A stretch of DNA of 64,000 bases from Occultella glacieicola. GTDB taxonomy: Bacteria; Actinomycetota; Actinomycetes; Actinomycetales; Beutenbergiaceae. Below the pieces are notes generated by a model. The model was not told the DNA's origin, did not search any database, and saw only the letters and a list, made by a program, of their open reading frames with translations. The stretch covers positions 1 to 64,000 of the forward strand of contig NZ_SMNA01000013.1 of the NCBI RefSeq assembly GCF_004353825.1. The letters run 5' to 3'. The position numbers and the translations under genes were made by a program. Positions 11,881 to 20,998 of this stretch are shown here, one piece after another; within the stretch, counting starts at the first letter, position 1, and each line of letters opens with the position of its first letter.

Positions 11881-13440
11881 TCAGCCGAGTTCGCTGTAGA
11901 GCTCGTTCAGTTCGGCGATCACCTGGTCGCCGCCCTGGGAGTGCCAGCGGTCGATCACGTCCTGCAGCCCGGCCTCATCGATCTGACCCGCGATGAACTG
12001 GATCCGCGCATCGGAGATCAGCGTGTCGAGCTGGGTGCCGCTGGACTGGTAGGTCTCGGAGGCCAGCGAGGCCGCCGGGTTGAACACCGCGTTCTCGAGG
12101 TCCTCCGCCTGCAGGTCGAGTCGGAGCTGGGCCAGCTCCTCGTCGTACGGAGTCGCCGGCTGCGTCGCGTAGGCGTTGTAGCCGGCCACGTTCGTGCCGA
12201 GCTGGGCCCACGCACCGCTCACCTGGTCGGTGAAGTCCTGGCGGTCCTCGTTGTACACGGCGTACTCGCCCTCGACGGTGAAGTTGTCACCTTCGATGCC
12301 GTTGTTCAGGAGGATCTGCGCCTCGGTGCTGTTCATGTCGTTCAGGACCTGGAGCACCTGCTCGAGCTGTTCCTCGGTCTCCACCGAGGACCGCGGGATG
12401 GCCAGGAAGTTCGAGTAGCCGGAGGTGGGCATGGCGAACGTCCCGTGCGGGCCCTCGGGCTGCCCGACCAGGGCGACGTAGGACTCGGCGTTCTCGGGGT
12501 CCTGCTCCCGGAACAGCTCGACCAGCTGCGGTGCCCGGGACTGGACGTCGATGATGATGCCGCCCTGGCCGTTCAGGAACGGTTCGTTCCAGGTGGCCGG
12601 ATCCATCGTGGCGTAGTCCGGGTTGGTGTACCCGTTCTGGACGAGGTCACGCTCGTACTCCACGGCTTCCATCCACGCGTCGGTGGTGAACGACGGGACC
12701 AGCTCCCCGCCGTCATCCAGCCAGACGTTCCCGGCGCCGTGCCAGAGCTCGAGCGCGTCGTACGGGCTGCCCGAGCCGATCGACCCGGGCCATGCGGGGT
12801 TGATGAAGCCGTAGGTGTCGTCCGCGCCGTTGCCGTCGGGGTCGTCCTCGGTGAACGCGCGGGCCACCTCGTAGAGCTCCTCGACCGTCTGGGGCTGCTC
12901 GAGGCCGAGGTTCGCGAGCCAGTCCGCGCGCAGGATGATGCAGTGCCGGATGACGTCACGGGACCGGTACACGCCGTAGACGTGGCCGTTCACGCTCGTC
13001 GCCTCCTGGACCTCCGGGTTCTCCGAGACGAGGTTCGGGTAGTCCCCGGAGTTGAGGTAGTCGGTGAGCTCCCAGAACCCGCCGGCCTCCGCGGTCTGCA
13101 CGAACGCCGGGGTCTTGCCCATCACCATCACGTCCGGGATGTCGTCGCCGGCCAGGACCACGTTGGTGCGCTCGCCGTAGTCGGTGTTCGGCACCCACTG
13201 CACGGAGATGTCGACGCCGGTGAGCTCGGTCAGGGCCTGGTCGATCGGGTCGTCCTCCTCCGGCGGAACGGCCGCGAAGTAGGGCGACATGATGCTCAGG
13301 CTCGAGAGCGCGTCGCCCTCACCGCCGCCGTTCCCGTCGCCATCGCCTTCGTCACCCCCGCTCGAGCAGGCGGCGGTCAGCGCGAGGCCGGTCACGGTCA
13401 GGATCGCGAGCGGAGCTCGCAGTCGCTTCCTCGGTGTCAT
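11881..13440 (-). CDS. Lipoprotein extracellular sugar-binding protein (LplA-like)
   Basis: A protein of 519 residues. The signal peptide MTPRKRLRAPLAILTVTGLA ends in lipobox LTAAC, followed by a Gly/Asp-rich linker, so it is anchored outside the membrane. The mature part resembles large family 1 solute-binding proteins of LplA type (DIPDVMVMGKTPAFVQ, DDPDGNGADDTYGF). It should capture the oligosaccharide, probably a rhamnogalacturonan fragment given the PL26 and esterase genes. ATG 13440 was chosen over upstream ATGs because AAAGGAAC lies 9 bases before it and it gives a normal signal peptide. Confidence 0.92.
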   Translation of the reverse strand: MTPRKRLRAPLAILTVTGLALTAACSSGGDEGDGDGNGGGEGDALSSLSIMSPYFAAVPPEEDDPIDQALTELTGVDISVQWVPNTDYGERTNVVLAGDDIPDVMVMGKTPAFVQTAEAGGFWELTDYLNSGDYPNLVSENPEVQEATSVNGHVYGVYRSRDVIRHCIILRADWLANLGLEQPQTVEELYEVARAFTEDDPDGNGADDTYGFINPAWPGSIGSGSPYDALELWHGAGNVWLDDGGELVPSFTTDAWMEAVEYERDLVQNGYTNPDYATMDPATWNEPFLNGQGGIIIDVQSRAPQLVELFREQDPENAESYVALVGQPEGPHGTFAMPTSGYSNFLAIPRSSVETEEQLEQVLQVLNDMNSTEAQILLNNGIEGDNFTVEGEYAVYNEDRQDFTDQVSGAWAQLGTNVAGYNAYATQPATPYDEELAQLRLDLQAEDLENAVFNPAASLASETYQSSGTQLDTLISDARIQFIAGQIDEAGLQDVIDRWHSQGGDQVIAELNELYSELG

Positions 13441-13472
13441 GGTCAGTGTTCCTTTCGTCATCGTTGGCGAGG

Positions 13473-14135
13473 TCAAACGGGGGTGGTGCGGGGCTGCGCC
13501 TCGACCTGGCGGTCATTGGCGGCGAAGAAGGACAAGCACAGCGCGGTGCACAGGTAGATCCAGACACCGACCGAGACGGTCGGCAGCAGGCCGGGCAACC
13601 AGGCGGTGACGGCGGCCACGAGGGCGGTCGTGGCGGCGAGCAGGAGCGGGACGCCGGGGAACCGGAGCGCGAACGCGAGCGCCAGGCGCAGGCAGTCCCG
13701 GGCGCGCAGGTCGTAGTGGGCGTCCATGGTGATGACGAGGACCTGATGGGTCAGGGTCAGACCCGCGGCGACGGTCAGGGCGACGACCAGCGCGGTACCA
13801 CCGGGCTCACCCCAGAACGCCGAGAGGTTGAGCGCCAGGACCAGCAGGAGCAGCCAGCCCGGGGCCTGGAGCAGGTTCGCCCGGCGCAGTTGTCCGCGCC
13901 AGGCCGAGGCGAAGGTGCGCAGCAACGGCTGTGACTCGCCGCGGATCCGCGCCCGGCTGACCGCGACCGCGGCGGCGAGAGCCGGGGCGAACCCCAGCAC
14001 CACACCGCCGGCGACGGTGAAGGCGAGGACCAGCACGTTGAGGACGGCCACGAAACCGACGGCGTCCGCCCACCCGTACCAGCGCTCGGTGCGCCCGGCG
14101 GCGACGGTCGTCGGTGCCTCCGGTGCCGTCGTCAC
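13473..14135 (-). CDS. DUF624 (YesL-like) membrane protein
   Basis: A protein of 220 residues with about five membrane segments and the pattern of the YesL/DUF624 family (GGVVLGFAPALAA; AWRGQLRRANLLQAPGW). YesL lies in the rhamnogalacturonan locus of Bacillus subtilis, and relatives accompany LplABC-type transporters; the function is unknown but transport-associated. The start is GTG 14135, which has no good ribosome site of its own but overlaps the stop of a 23-codon upstream reading frame by 4 bases, suggesting coupled translation. It is the first large gene of the operon. A paralogue sits in the second transporter cassette at 37963. Confidence 0.85.
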   Translation of the reverse strand: MTTAPEAPTTVAAGRTERWYGWADAVGFVAVLNVLVLAFTVAGGVVLGFAPALAAAVAVSRARIRGESQPLLRTFASAWRGQLRRANLLQAPGWLLLLVLALNLSAFWGEPGGTALVVALTVAAGLTLTHQVLVITMDAHYDLRARDCLRLALAFALRFPGVPLLLAATTALVAAVTAWLPGLLPTVSVGVWIYLCTALCLSFFAANDRQVEAQPRTTPV

Positions 14136-14203
14136 GGTGCGTCCGTGGTCGCACGACCGGTGCCGAAGCGCCGTTCGTGAACGTTCACGAAGTTGAGTGT
14201 CAT
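14132..14203 (-). CDS. 23-residue leader peptide coupled to the DUF624 gene
   Basis: A short frame from ATG 14203 to TGA 14132 encodes 23 residues beginning MTLNFVNVHE. GAGGAAAG lies about 5 bases upstream, a better ribosome site than that of the following gene. Its stop overlaps the GTG start of the DUF624 gene by 4 bases. Codons 5-10 (FVNVHE) are specified by the perfect operator-like palindrome at 14174-14191. I know of no homologue. It may couple translation, or exist only because an operator lies in the leader. The frame and overlap are visible; expression is inferred. Confidence 0.5.
   Translation of the reverse strand: MTLNFVNVHERRFGTGRATTDAP
14174..14191. promoter_or_regulatory. Perfect 18-bp operator-like palindrome TTCGTGAAC-GTTCACGAA
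   Basis: Exact dyad with a central CG, the style of LacI-family operators. It lies inside the leader-peptide frame about 200 bases downstream of the predicted minus-strand promoter, next to the divergent LacI gene at 14541, which is the likely binder. Confidence 0.7.
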
Positions 14204-14383
14204 GGTTCTTTCCTCGATGAAGGGCTTGCGCTCGCCTGGCCTGGAGTCACGCGGGCACGTCGCCGGGTGGTAACCGGCTGGGTCGGGATGTCGGAGCTGG
14301 TGCAGTTGTGGCCGAGTGGGTCACCACCTCGGGGCCCATCCGGCCGGAGTGGACTGCGACTTCGCGAGCCACTCGGACGGGAC

Positions 14384-14419
14384 TTCGTGAACGTTAGGGT
14401 TGAAAGCATTCAGTGTCAA
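14384..14419 (-). promoter_or_regulatory. Predicted promoter and second operator of the rhamnogalacturonan operon
   Basis: Read on the minus strand, TTGACA (14419-14414) and TAACGT (14396-14391) are separated by 17 bases, a good vegetative promoter. The -10 overlaps a second copy of the operator's left half, TTCGTGAACGTT at 14384-14395, whose right half is degenerate. A bound LacI protein here would block RNA polymerase. The centres of the two operators are 210 bp apart. The rest of the 405-base gap 14136-14540 holds the leader peptide and the LacI start region, with nothing else recognisable. Confidence 0.6.
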
Positions 14420-14540
14420 GAGGGTTGGAAAGCGGTCTCCACGGTGATGTGCCTGGCGTGGGGCCGCGTTCCGGCCGGAGCGCGACGCCCGGGGGTTTAG
14501 GCTCGCGCTCACAACGCAGAGCGTGGGGAGTAGGAATCGC

Positions 14541-15554
14541 ATGGTGGCGAATGGTCGTACGCGTCCAGGGATGAACGACGTGGCCAGGCTGGCGGGGGTG
14601 TCCCATCAGACGGTGTCCCGGGTCCTCAACGACCATCCGAACGTCCGTGAGAGCACCCGGGAACGCGTGCTTGCCGCCATTGCCGAACTCGGCTACCGCC
14701 GCAACAGCGCGGCGCGCGCGCTGGTGACCCATCGCTCCGGGATCCTCGGCATCATCACCAGCGGTTCGGTGCACTCCGGGCCGGCGAGCACGCTCGCGGT
14801 GCTCGAGCGGACGGCCCGGGCGGCGGGCTATTTCGTGACGGTGGCGGCGGCCCCGCACCCGACGCCGGAGCTCATGCAGGAGATCTTCGGCTCGTTCATG
14901 GACCAGTCCGTCGAGGGCGTGGTGGTCATCGCCCAGGGGGACGAGGTGGCCGGCGCCGCACGCGCAGCCTTCGCCGAGGTGCCGCTGTTGATGATCTCCT
15001 CGCTCACGCCGGAGCCGGGCGATCCGCCGCTGGTCTGCGTGGACCAGGAGGCCGGAGCGCGGCTGGTGGCCCGTTATCTGCTCGACCGGGGGCACACCGA
15101 CGTCGTGCACCTGGCCGGCCCGCCGGACTGGTTCGACGCTCGGGCGCGGGTGCGCGGGTGGCATGCCGAACTGAGCGAGGCCGGCGTGGCGCCGCGCCCG
15201 GACCTCGCCGGCGACTGGAGCGCGGGCTCCGGGTACGAGGCCGCGCGCACGCTCCTGGCGGACCTGCCGACGGCGGTCTTCGCGGCGAACGACCAGATGG
15301 CCCTCGGGGTGCTGCGAGCGTTCGCTGAGGCCGGGGTCGCGGTCCCGGGCGGGGTCTCCGTGGTCGGCTTCGACGACATCGTCGGTGCGGACAACTTCTT
15401 CCCGCCGCTGACCACGGTCCGGCAGGACTTCGAGGCGCTCGGCCGACGTGCGATCGATGCCCTGGTTGCGGCCATGGGTGGCGCGGCCGTGCCACGCGAG
15501 CTCGTCGAGCCCGTGCTGGTCGAGCGAGCCAGCTCCGGCCCGCCCCGTCCTTAG
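14541..15554 (+). CDS. LacI-family transcriptional regulator of the rhamnogalacturonan operon
   Basis: A protein of 337 residues. The N-terminal helix-turn-helix and hinge are MNDVARLAGVSHQTVSRVLN (from about residue 11) through GYRRNSAARAL, followed by a periplasmic-binding-protein-like effector domain ending FDDIVGADNFFPPLTTVRQDFEALG. ATG 14541 follows GGAGTAGGA at a good distance; a GTG 18 bases upstream is less likely. It is divergent from the rhamnogalacturonan operon and is expected to bind the TTCGTGAACGTTCACGAA sites between them, released by an imported oligosaccharide or its product. The effector is not known. Confidence 0.92.
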   Translation: MVANGRTRPGMNDVARLAGVSHQTVSRVLNDHPNVRESTRERVLAAIAELGYRRNSAARALVTHRSGILGIITSGSVHSGPASTLAVLERTARAAGYFVTVAAAPHPTPELMQEIFGSFMDQSVEGVVVIAQGDEVAGAARAAFAEVPLLMISSLTPEPGDPPLVCVDQEAGARLVARYLLDRGHTDVVHLAGPPDWFDARARVRGWHAELSEAGVAPRPDLAGDWSAGSGYEAARTLLADLPTAVFAANDQMALGVLRAFAEAGVAVPGGVSVVGFDDIVGADNFFPPLTTVRQDFEALGRRAIDALVAAMGGAAVPRELVEPVLVERASSGPPRP

Positions 15555-15578
15555 CAGGCAGGCGACCCTCTCGACGGT

Positions 15579-15613
15579 GAGAGTGCTGAAGTGGCGACCA
15601 CTTCAGCACTCTC
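15579..15613. repeat. Palindromic repeat, copy 1
   Basis: GAGAGTGCTGAAGTGG (15579-15594) and its exact complement at 15598-15613 are separated by CGA: a 16-bp stem with a 3-base loop. It lies 24 bases after the LacI stop, where it could terminate transcription. A second, slightly diverged copy follows 50 bases later. Confidence 0.75.
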
Positions 15614-15663
15614 GGGGGTGGCGGGCGAGGTCGGAAGGTGCGGGCGGGCGTCGCGCCGGCGGT

Positions 15664-15698
15664 GAGGGTGCTGAAGTGGCGACCACTTCCGCACTCTC
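15664..15698. repeat. Palindromic repeat, copy 2
   Basis: GAGGGTGCTGAAGTGG, CGA, CCACTTCCGCACTCTC: same design, loop and orientation as the copy at 15579 with two base changes that leave imperfect pairs. Two adjacent copies of one palindrome suggest a REP-like element and not only a terminator. Confidence 0.7.
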
Positions 15699-15733
15699 GC
15701 GGCGGCGACCTGGCCGGAGAATGCGGGAGGTGG

Positions 15734-15762
15734 TTGGCAAGTCGCCATGTGAGCGTTAACAT
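15734..15762 (+). promoter_or_regulatory. araBDA promoter with embedded operator
   Basis: TTGGCA (15734-15739) and TAACAT (15757-15762) lie 17 bases apart, about 35 bases before araB. The -10 is embedded in TGTGAGCGTTAACA (15748-15761), a LacI-type half-perfect palindrome with consensus TGTTAAC-GTTAACA that recurs at 19822 and 32320. Repression when arabinose is absent is the simplest reading. Confidence 0.6.
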
Positions 15763-15796
15763 GCTAGGAGCGACACTACGAAGGAGTACGACTGCG

Positions 15797-17524
15797 ATGA
15801 GTGAGCACCCCAACGCCCTCGTGATCGGGGTGGACTACGGGACGCTGTCCGGGCGGGCGGTGGTGGTCCGGGTGGCCGACGGCGCCGAACTGGGCAGTGC
15901 CGAGTATGCCTACCCGCACGCCGTGATGGACCGCGCCCTGACCGCCTCGAACGATCAGCCGCTCCCGCCGGACTGGGCTCTGCAGGTGCCCGCGGACTAC
16001 GTCGACGTGCTCAGGAACGCCGTGCCGGAGGCGCTGCGGGCCGCAGGCGCGGACCCGGCCGACGTGATCGGGATCGGCACGGACTTCACCGCCTGCACGA
16101 TGATCCCGACCCTCGCCGACGGCACCCCGCTGAACGAGGTCGCGCAGTTCGCCGACCGCCCGCACGCGTACGTCAAGCTGTGGAAGCACCACGCCGCCCA
16201 GCCGCACGCGGACCGGATCAACGACCTGGCCCGCCAGCGCGGTGAGGCCTGGCTGCCCCGGTACGGCGGCCTGATCTCCTCCGAGTGGCAGTTCGCGAAG
16301 GCGCTGCAGGTGCTCGAGGAGGACCGCGAGATCTACGACGCGATGGAGCACTGGGTCGAGGCCGCGGACTGGATCGTCTGGCAGCTCGGGGGCACCTACG
16401 TCAGGGACACCACCACCGTCGGCTACAAGGGCATCTACCAGGACGGCGCCCACCCCGGCGCCGACTTCCTCGGGGCGCTCAACCCGGATTTCGCGACCTT
16501 CGTCACCGACAAGCTGGATGCGCCGATCGCCCCGCTCGGCGCCCGCGCCGGGCGGCTCACGGCCCAGGCGGCCCAATGGACCGGGCTGCCCGAGGGCATC
16601 GCCGTGGCCGTCGGGAACGTCGACGCACACGTCACCCTCCCGGCCGCGAACGCCGTGGACCCGGGCCAGATGGTGCTCATCATGGGTACGTCGACGTGTC
16701 ACGTCGTCAACGACGAGAACCTCCACGAGGTGCCCGGCATGTGCGGCGTCGTCGACGGCGGCGTGGTCACCGGTCTGTACGGGTACGAGGCCGGGCAGAG
16801 CGGCGTCGGCGACATCTTCGCCTGGTTCGTCTCCACCGGGGTGCCGCAGGCCTACGTGGAAGAGGCCGAGGCGGCCGGGCAGTCCATCCATGCCTACCTC
16901 ACCGAGCTGGCGTCCCGACAGCCGATCGGGGCCCACGGCCTGGTGGCCCTGGACTGGCACTCCGGGAACCGGTCGGTGCTCGTGGACCACGAGCTCTCCG
17001 GTCTCACCCTCGGGCAGACCCTCGCGACCCGTCCGGAGGACATCTACCGTGCCCTCTTGGAGTCGACGGCGTTCGGCACCAAGAAGATCGTCGACACCTT
17101 CGCCGACTCGGGGGTTCCGGTCACCGAGTTGGTCGTGGCCGGTGGTCTGCTCAAGAACCGCTTCCTCATGCAGATGTACGCCGACGTCACCGGTCTGCCG
17201 CTGAGCACGATCGTCTCCGAGCAGGGACCGGCGCTCGGGTCGGCGATCCACGCCGCCGTGGCCGCCGGCGCCTACCCGGACGTGCGCGCGGCGGCGGCCG
17301 TCATGGGCGGCCGGGTGGCCGGCGCCTACACGCCGGACCCGGAGGCGACGGCAGGCTACGCCGAGCTGTACGCCGAGTACACCGCGCTGCACGACTACTT
17401 CGGCCGCGGCGGCAACGACGTGATGCGTCGGCTCAAGAAGATCCGCCGTCGGGTCTCGGCCGCCGCCGAGGGTGGTGCCGGGACCGTCGCTCCCGACCTC
17501 GAGCCGCAGGGAGATCTCGTATGA
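15797..17524 (+). CDS. araB: L-ribulokinase
   Basis: A protein of 575 residues of the FGGY kinase family that phosphorylates L-ribulose to L-ribulose 5-phosphate with ATP. The N-terminus [15 protein letters not shown] holds the phosphate-binding segment, with DFTACTMIP and the C-terminal [18 protein letters not shown] and [20 protein letters not shown] typical of AraB. ATG 15797 has AAGGAG 10 bases upstream. It is the first gene of araB-araD-araA; its stop overlaps the araD start by 4 bases. The promoter upstream carries an arabinose-type operator. The protein is cytoplasmic. Confidence 0.96.
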   Translation: MSEHPNALVIGVDYGTLSGRAVVVRVADGAELGSAEYAYPHAVMDRALTASNDQPLPPDWALQVPADYVDVLRNAVPEALRAAGADPADVIGIGTDFTACTMIPTLADGTPLNEVAQFADRPHAYVKLWKHHAAQPHADRINDLARQRGEAWLPRYGGLISSEWQFAKALQVLEEDREIYDAMEHWVEAADWIVWQLGGTYVRDTTTVGYKGIYQDGAHPGADFLGALNPDFATFVTDKLDAPIAPLGARAGRLTAQAAQWTGLPEGIAVAVGNVDAHVTLPAANAVDPGQMVLIMGTSTCHVVNDENLHEVPGMCGVVDGGVVTGLYGYEAGQSGVGDIFAWFVSTGVPQAYVEEAEAAGQSIHAYLTELASRQPIGAHGLVALDWHSGNRSVLVDHELSGLTLGQTLATRPEDIYRALLESTAFGTKKIVDTFADSGVPVTELVVAGGLLKNRFLMQMYADVTGLPLSTIVSEQGPALGSAIHAAVAAGAYPDVRAAAAVMGGRVAGAYTPDPEATAGYAELYAEYTALHDYFGRGGNDVMRRLKKIRRRVSAAAEGGAGTVAPDLEPQGDLV

Positions 17525-18273
17525 CCGGGTCGACCGACGGCACGGAACCGATCGTGCTGGCGGACCTGCCCGACCAGGTGCGCGCCGCCGTCGAGCAGGC
17601 ACGGGAGCGGGTCGCGGCGCTGCACGCCGAGCTGACCCGCTACGAACTCGTGGTCTGGACCGCGGGCAACGTGTCCGAGCGGGTGGCCGGGGCGGATCTG
17701 TTCGTGATCAAGCCGTCCGGTGTCTCCTACGACGACCTGACGCCGGAGTCGATGGTGGTGTGCACCTTGGAAGGCGTGAAGATCGAGGACGGCACCCCGG
17801 CGCATCTGAAGCCGTCCTCGGACACCGCCGCGCACGCCTACGTCTACCGGCACATGGGCGAGGTCGGCGGTGTGGTCCACACCCACTCCACCTACGCGAC
17901 CGCGTGGGCCGCGCGCGGCGAGCCGGTGCCGTGCGTGCTCACGATGATGGCCGACGAGTTCGGCGGCGAGATCCCGATCGGTCCGTTCGCGCTGATCGGC
18001 GACGACTCGATCGGCCGCGGCATCGTCGAGACGCTCCGGTCCTCCCGATCTCCCGCCGTACTGATGCGCAGCCACGGGCCGTTCACGATCGGCGCGGACG
18101 CCCGCGCCGCGGTGAAGGCCGCCGTGATGTGCGAGGAGGTCGCCCGCACCGTGCACATCGCCCGCCAGCTCGGCGACCCGCTGCCCATCGCGCAGACCGA
18201 CATCGACTCGTTGTACGACCGCTACCAGAACGTCTACGGACAGGGCCCCGCGCCCGAGGAGGATCCCGCGTGA
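17521..18273 (+). CDS. araD: L-ribulose-5-phosphate 4-epimerase
   Basis: A protein of 250 residues, class II aldolase fold, converting L-ribulose 5-phosphate to D-xylulose 5-phosphate, the last step into the pentose phosphate pathway. Visible motifs are the phosphate-binding WTAGNVSER and [13 protein letters not shown], the zinc-binding histidines in [13 protein letters not shown] and the later RSHGPFTIG. The start ATG overlaps the araB stop (ATGA) and its own stop overlaps the araA GTG (GTGA), so all three are translated together in near-equal amounts. Confidence 0.96.
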   Translation: MTGSTDGTEPIVLADLPDQVRAAVEQARERVAALHAELTRYELVVWTAGNVSERVAGADLFVIKPSGVSYDDLTPESMVVCTLEGVKIEDGTPAHLKPSSDTAAHAYVYRHMGEVGGVVHTHSTYATAWAARGEPVPCVLTMMADEFGGEIPIGPFALIGDDSIGRGIVETLRSSRSPAVLMRSHGPFTIGADARAAVKAAVMCEEVARTVHIARQLGDPLPIAQTDIDSLYDRYQNVYGQGPAPEEDPA

Positions 18274-19790
18274 GCAACCACTTGACCGACCCGTTCGAGG
18301 GCAAGGAGATCTGGTTCCTGACCGGGAGTCAGGACCTGTACGGCGAGGAGACTCTGGCCCAGGTCGCCGAGCAGTCGCAGCAGGTGGCGGCGTTGCTCGA
18401 GGAGTCGGGCGCGGTCCCGGCCCGGATCGTCTGGAAGCCCGTCCTGAAGGACTCGGCGGCGATTCGCCGGGCCGCGCTGGACGCGAACGCCGACGACGCC
18501 TGCATCGGCGTGATCACCTGGATGCACACGTTCTCACCGGCGAAGATGTGGATCACGGGGCTGGACGCGCTGCGGACCCCGTTGTTGCACCTGCACACCC
18601 AGGCCGGCGTCGAGCTGCCCTGGGCGGACATCGACATGGACTTCATGAACCTGAACCAGGCCGCCCACGGCGACCGCGAGTTCGGCTACATGGCGGCCCG
18701 GCTGGGCGTCTCCCGCAAGGTCGTGGTCGGGCACGCGTCCGACGGCGTCGTCCGCGCCCAGGTGGGCGCGTGGGCTCGGGCGGCGGCCGGGTGGGCCGCC
18801 CTGACGGGCATGAAGCTGGCCCGGTTCGGCGACAACATGCGCGGCGTCGGGGTCACCGAGGGCGACAAGACCGAGGCGGAGCTGCGCTTCGGCGTCTCCG
18901 TGAACACCTGGGGCGTGAACGACCTCGTGGCCCGGGTGGACGCGGTGGCGGACGCGGCCGTGGACGCGCTCGTGGCCGAGTACGTCGAGACCTACGACGT
19001 GGTGCCCGAGCTGCTGCCCGGGGGTGACCGGCACGAGTCGCTGCGGTACGGCGCCCGCCAGGAGCTGGGCCTGAGGTCCTTCCTCGAAGAGGGTGGATTC
19101 GCCGCGTTCACCACGAACTTCGAGGATCTCGGTGGGCTCCGTCAGCTCCCCGGACTGGCCGTGCAGCGCCTGATGGCGGCCGGCTACGGCTTCGGCGCCG
19201 AGGGCGACTGGAAGACGGCGATCCTGGTGCGGCTGGCGAAGGTGATGGGCCACGGGCTGCCCGGCGGTGCGTCGCTGATGGAGGACTACACCTACGAACT
19301 CACGCCCGGCAAGCAGAAGATCCTCGGCGCGCACATGCTCGAGGTCTGCCCGTCGCTGACCACGTCGAAGCCCCGCCTGGAGATCCACCCGCTCGGGATC
19401 GGCGACCGCGAGGACCCGGTGCGCCTGGTCTTCGACGCCGACCTCGGCGAGGGCCTGGTGGTGGCGCTCTCGGACATGCGCGAGCGGTTCCGGCTCGTGG
19501 CCAACGAGGTGGACATCGTCGGCCCCGACGCGGAGCTGCCGAACCTGCCGGTGGCGCGCGCGGTCTGGGTGCCGCGCCCCGACTTCGTCACATCCGCGCG
19601 GTCCTGGCTCACCGCGGGAGGTGCGCACCACACGGTGCTCACGACCGCCGTCGGGCTCGAGGTCTTCGAGGACTTCGCCGAGATCGCCCGGACCGAGCTC
19701 GCGGTGATCGACGCGCAGACGACGGTGCGCGGCTTCGCCCGGGAGTTGCGTTGGAACGCCGCGTACTTCCGGCTCGCCCAGTCGTTGTAG
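18270..19790 (+). CDS. araA: L-arabinose isomerase
   Basis: A protein of 506 residues that isomerises L-arabinose to L-ribulose. Diagnostic segments are [72 protein letters not shown]-like [12 protein letters not shown] and [26 protein letters not shown], which provide the metal and sugar ligands. The GTG start 18270 overlaps the araD stop and has GAGGAGGAT upstream. A cytoplasmic enzyme completing the phosphorylative arabinose route encoded here. Confidence 0.97.
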   Translation: MSNHLTDPFEGKEIWFLTGSQDLYGEETLAQVAEQSQQVAALLEESGAVPARIVWKPVLKDSAAIRRAALDANADDACIGVITWMHTFSPAKMWITGLDALRTPLLHLHTQAGVELPWADIDMDFMNLNQAAHGDREFGYMAARLGVSRKVVVGHASDGVVRAQVGAWARAAAGWAALTGMKLARFGDNMRGVGVTEGDKTEAELRFGVSVNTWGVNDLVARVDAVADAAVDALVAEYVETYDVVPELLPGGDRHESLRYGARQELGLRSFLEEGGFAAFTTNFEDLGGLRQLPGLAVQRLMAAGYGFGAEGDWKTAILVRLAKVMGHGLPGGASLMEDYTYELTPGKQKILGAHMLEVCPSLTTSKPRLEIHPLGIGDREDPVRLVFDADLGEGLVVALSDMRERFRLVANEVDIVGPDAELPNLPVARAVWVPRPDFVTSARSWLTAGGAHHTVLTTAVGLEVFEDFAEIARTELAVIDAQTTVRGFARELRWNAAYFRLAQSL

Positions 19791-19821
19791 GGCAGACTGG
19801 GCCGGGGCACCCGACCGCCTC

Positions 19822-19835
19822 TGATAGCGTTAACA
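19822..19835. promoter_or_regulatory. Arabinose-type operator upstream of the dehydrogenase/GH27/GH51 operon
   Basis: TGATAGCGTTAACA: a perfect right half GTTAACA and 5 of 7 matches to TGTTAAC in the left half, the same quality as the sites at 15748 and 32320. TAACAA within it could be a -10, but no good -35 is visible. Confidence 0.55.
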
Positions 19836-19897
19836 ACACCGAGATTCCGCGCACGAGGACGTGATCCCCGAGCGCGTCGCGAAGGAGAAGAGCAAGG

Positions 19898-20911
19898 ATG
19901 CGTCTGGCCAGGCTCCATGGGGTGGGTGACCTCCGGATCGAGGAGGCGGGGGTGCCCGAGGTCCAGCCCGGGCACACGCTGGTCCGGGTCACCGACGTCG
20001 GCCTGTGCGGGTCGGACCTGCACTGGTTCGCCGAGGGGGGCATCGGCGACGCCCAGCTCACCCGGCCGATCGTGCCGGGCCACGAGTTCGCCGGGGTCGG
20101 CGCCTCCGGGGACCTCGACGGCGTCCGGGTGGCGGTGGACCCCGCGATCCCGTGCATGAACTGCGCGATGTGCCACGAGGGGCACCCCAACCTGTGCCCG
20201 ACGGTCGGCTTCGCCGGCCACGGGAGGATCGACGGCGGCCTCGCCGAGTTCATCTCCTGGCCCACGAACCGGCTGTTCCCGCTCCCGGAGTCCTTCACCG
20301 GCGCCGACGGGGCCGTCCTCGAGCCGCTCGGGGTCGCCCTGCACGCGTGGGACCTCGCGCACGTGCCGCTCGCGGCGAACGTGGTGATTGTCGGCGCCGG
20401 CCCGATCGGTCTGCTGCTCGTGCAGCTCGCGCGCTCGGCCGGCGCGGACCGGGTCGCGGTCGTGGAGCCGCGTGAGCACCGCCGGGACGCGGCGCTGCGC
20501 TACGGCGCCGACGAGGTCTTCGCACCCGACGAGGTGCGCGAGGCCGGAGCCTGGCAGGGCTGGGGTGCGGGCGGGCTCGGCGCGGACGTCACCTTCGAGA
20601 TCGCCGGGAACGACGACGCGATCGCGATCGCGATGACGTCGGCCCGCCCGGGTGCCCGGGTGGTCCTCGGCGGCATCCCGGACGACGACTCCTCGTCCTT
20701 CCGGGCCGGCACCGCCCGCCGCAAGGGCCTGACCCTGGTCATGGTGCGGCGCATGAAGGAGATGTACCCGCGCGCCATCCGGCTCGTCGAACGCGGCCTG
20801 GTGGACGTGCGCTCGCTGGTCACCGAGCGGGCCCCGCTGGCCGACGCGCCCGGGGCCTTCGCCCGGGCCACCGAACGCACCGGCCTGAAGGTCGTCATCG
20901 GGCTCGACTGA
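19898..20911 (+). CDS. Zinc-dependent medium-chain polyol/sugar dehydrogenase
   Basis: A protein of 337 residues of the L-iditol/sorbitol dehydrogenase group. It shows the catalytic zinc site CGSDLHW, GHEFAG, the four structural zinc cysteines in CMNCAMCHEGHPNLC, and an NAD(P)-binding Rossmann motif VIVGAGPIGLLL. It should oxidise a secondary hydroxyl of a sugar or polyol; in this neighbourhood L-arabinitol or an arabinose derivative is plausible but unproven. AAGGAG precedes ATG 19898. It lies downstream of araA under its own arabinose-type operator and leads into GH27 and GH51 genes. Confidence 0.87.
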   Translation: MRLARLHGVGDLRIEEAGVPEVQPGHTLVRVTDVGLCGSDLHWFAEGGIGDAQLTRPIVPGHEFAGVGASGDLDGVRVAVDPAIPCMNCAMCHEGHPNLCPTVGFAGHGRIDGGLAEFISWPTNRLFPLPESFTGADGAVLEPLGVALHAWDLAHVPLAANVVIVGAGPIGLLLVQLARSAGADRVAVVEPREHRRDAALRYGADEVFAPDEVREAGAWQGWGAGGLGADVTFEIAGNDDAIAIAMTSARPGARVVLGGIPDDDSSSFRAGTARRKGLTLVMVRRMKEMYPRAIRLVERGLVDVRSLVTERAPLADAPGAFARATERTGLKVVIGLD

Positions 20912-20998
20912 GTCGGGCCCAACCTGCCCAACCGGCTCAACCTGCCCAAACCCGGCACCACCCGTCCGAATCCGAACCACCGAGAGGTCCGCGCAACG

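Noticed and set aside
11128-13557. Plus-strand open frame of about 800 codons opposite the binding-protein and permease genes
   Set aside because: The minus-strand genes have lipobox, membrane helices and EAA loops; the opposite frame has no recognisable family.
15579-15698. Possible CRISPR array
   Set aside because: Only two palindromic units with unequal flanks, no further repeats and no cas genes.
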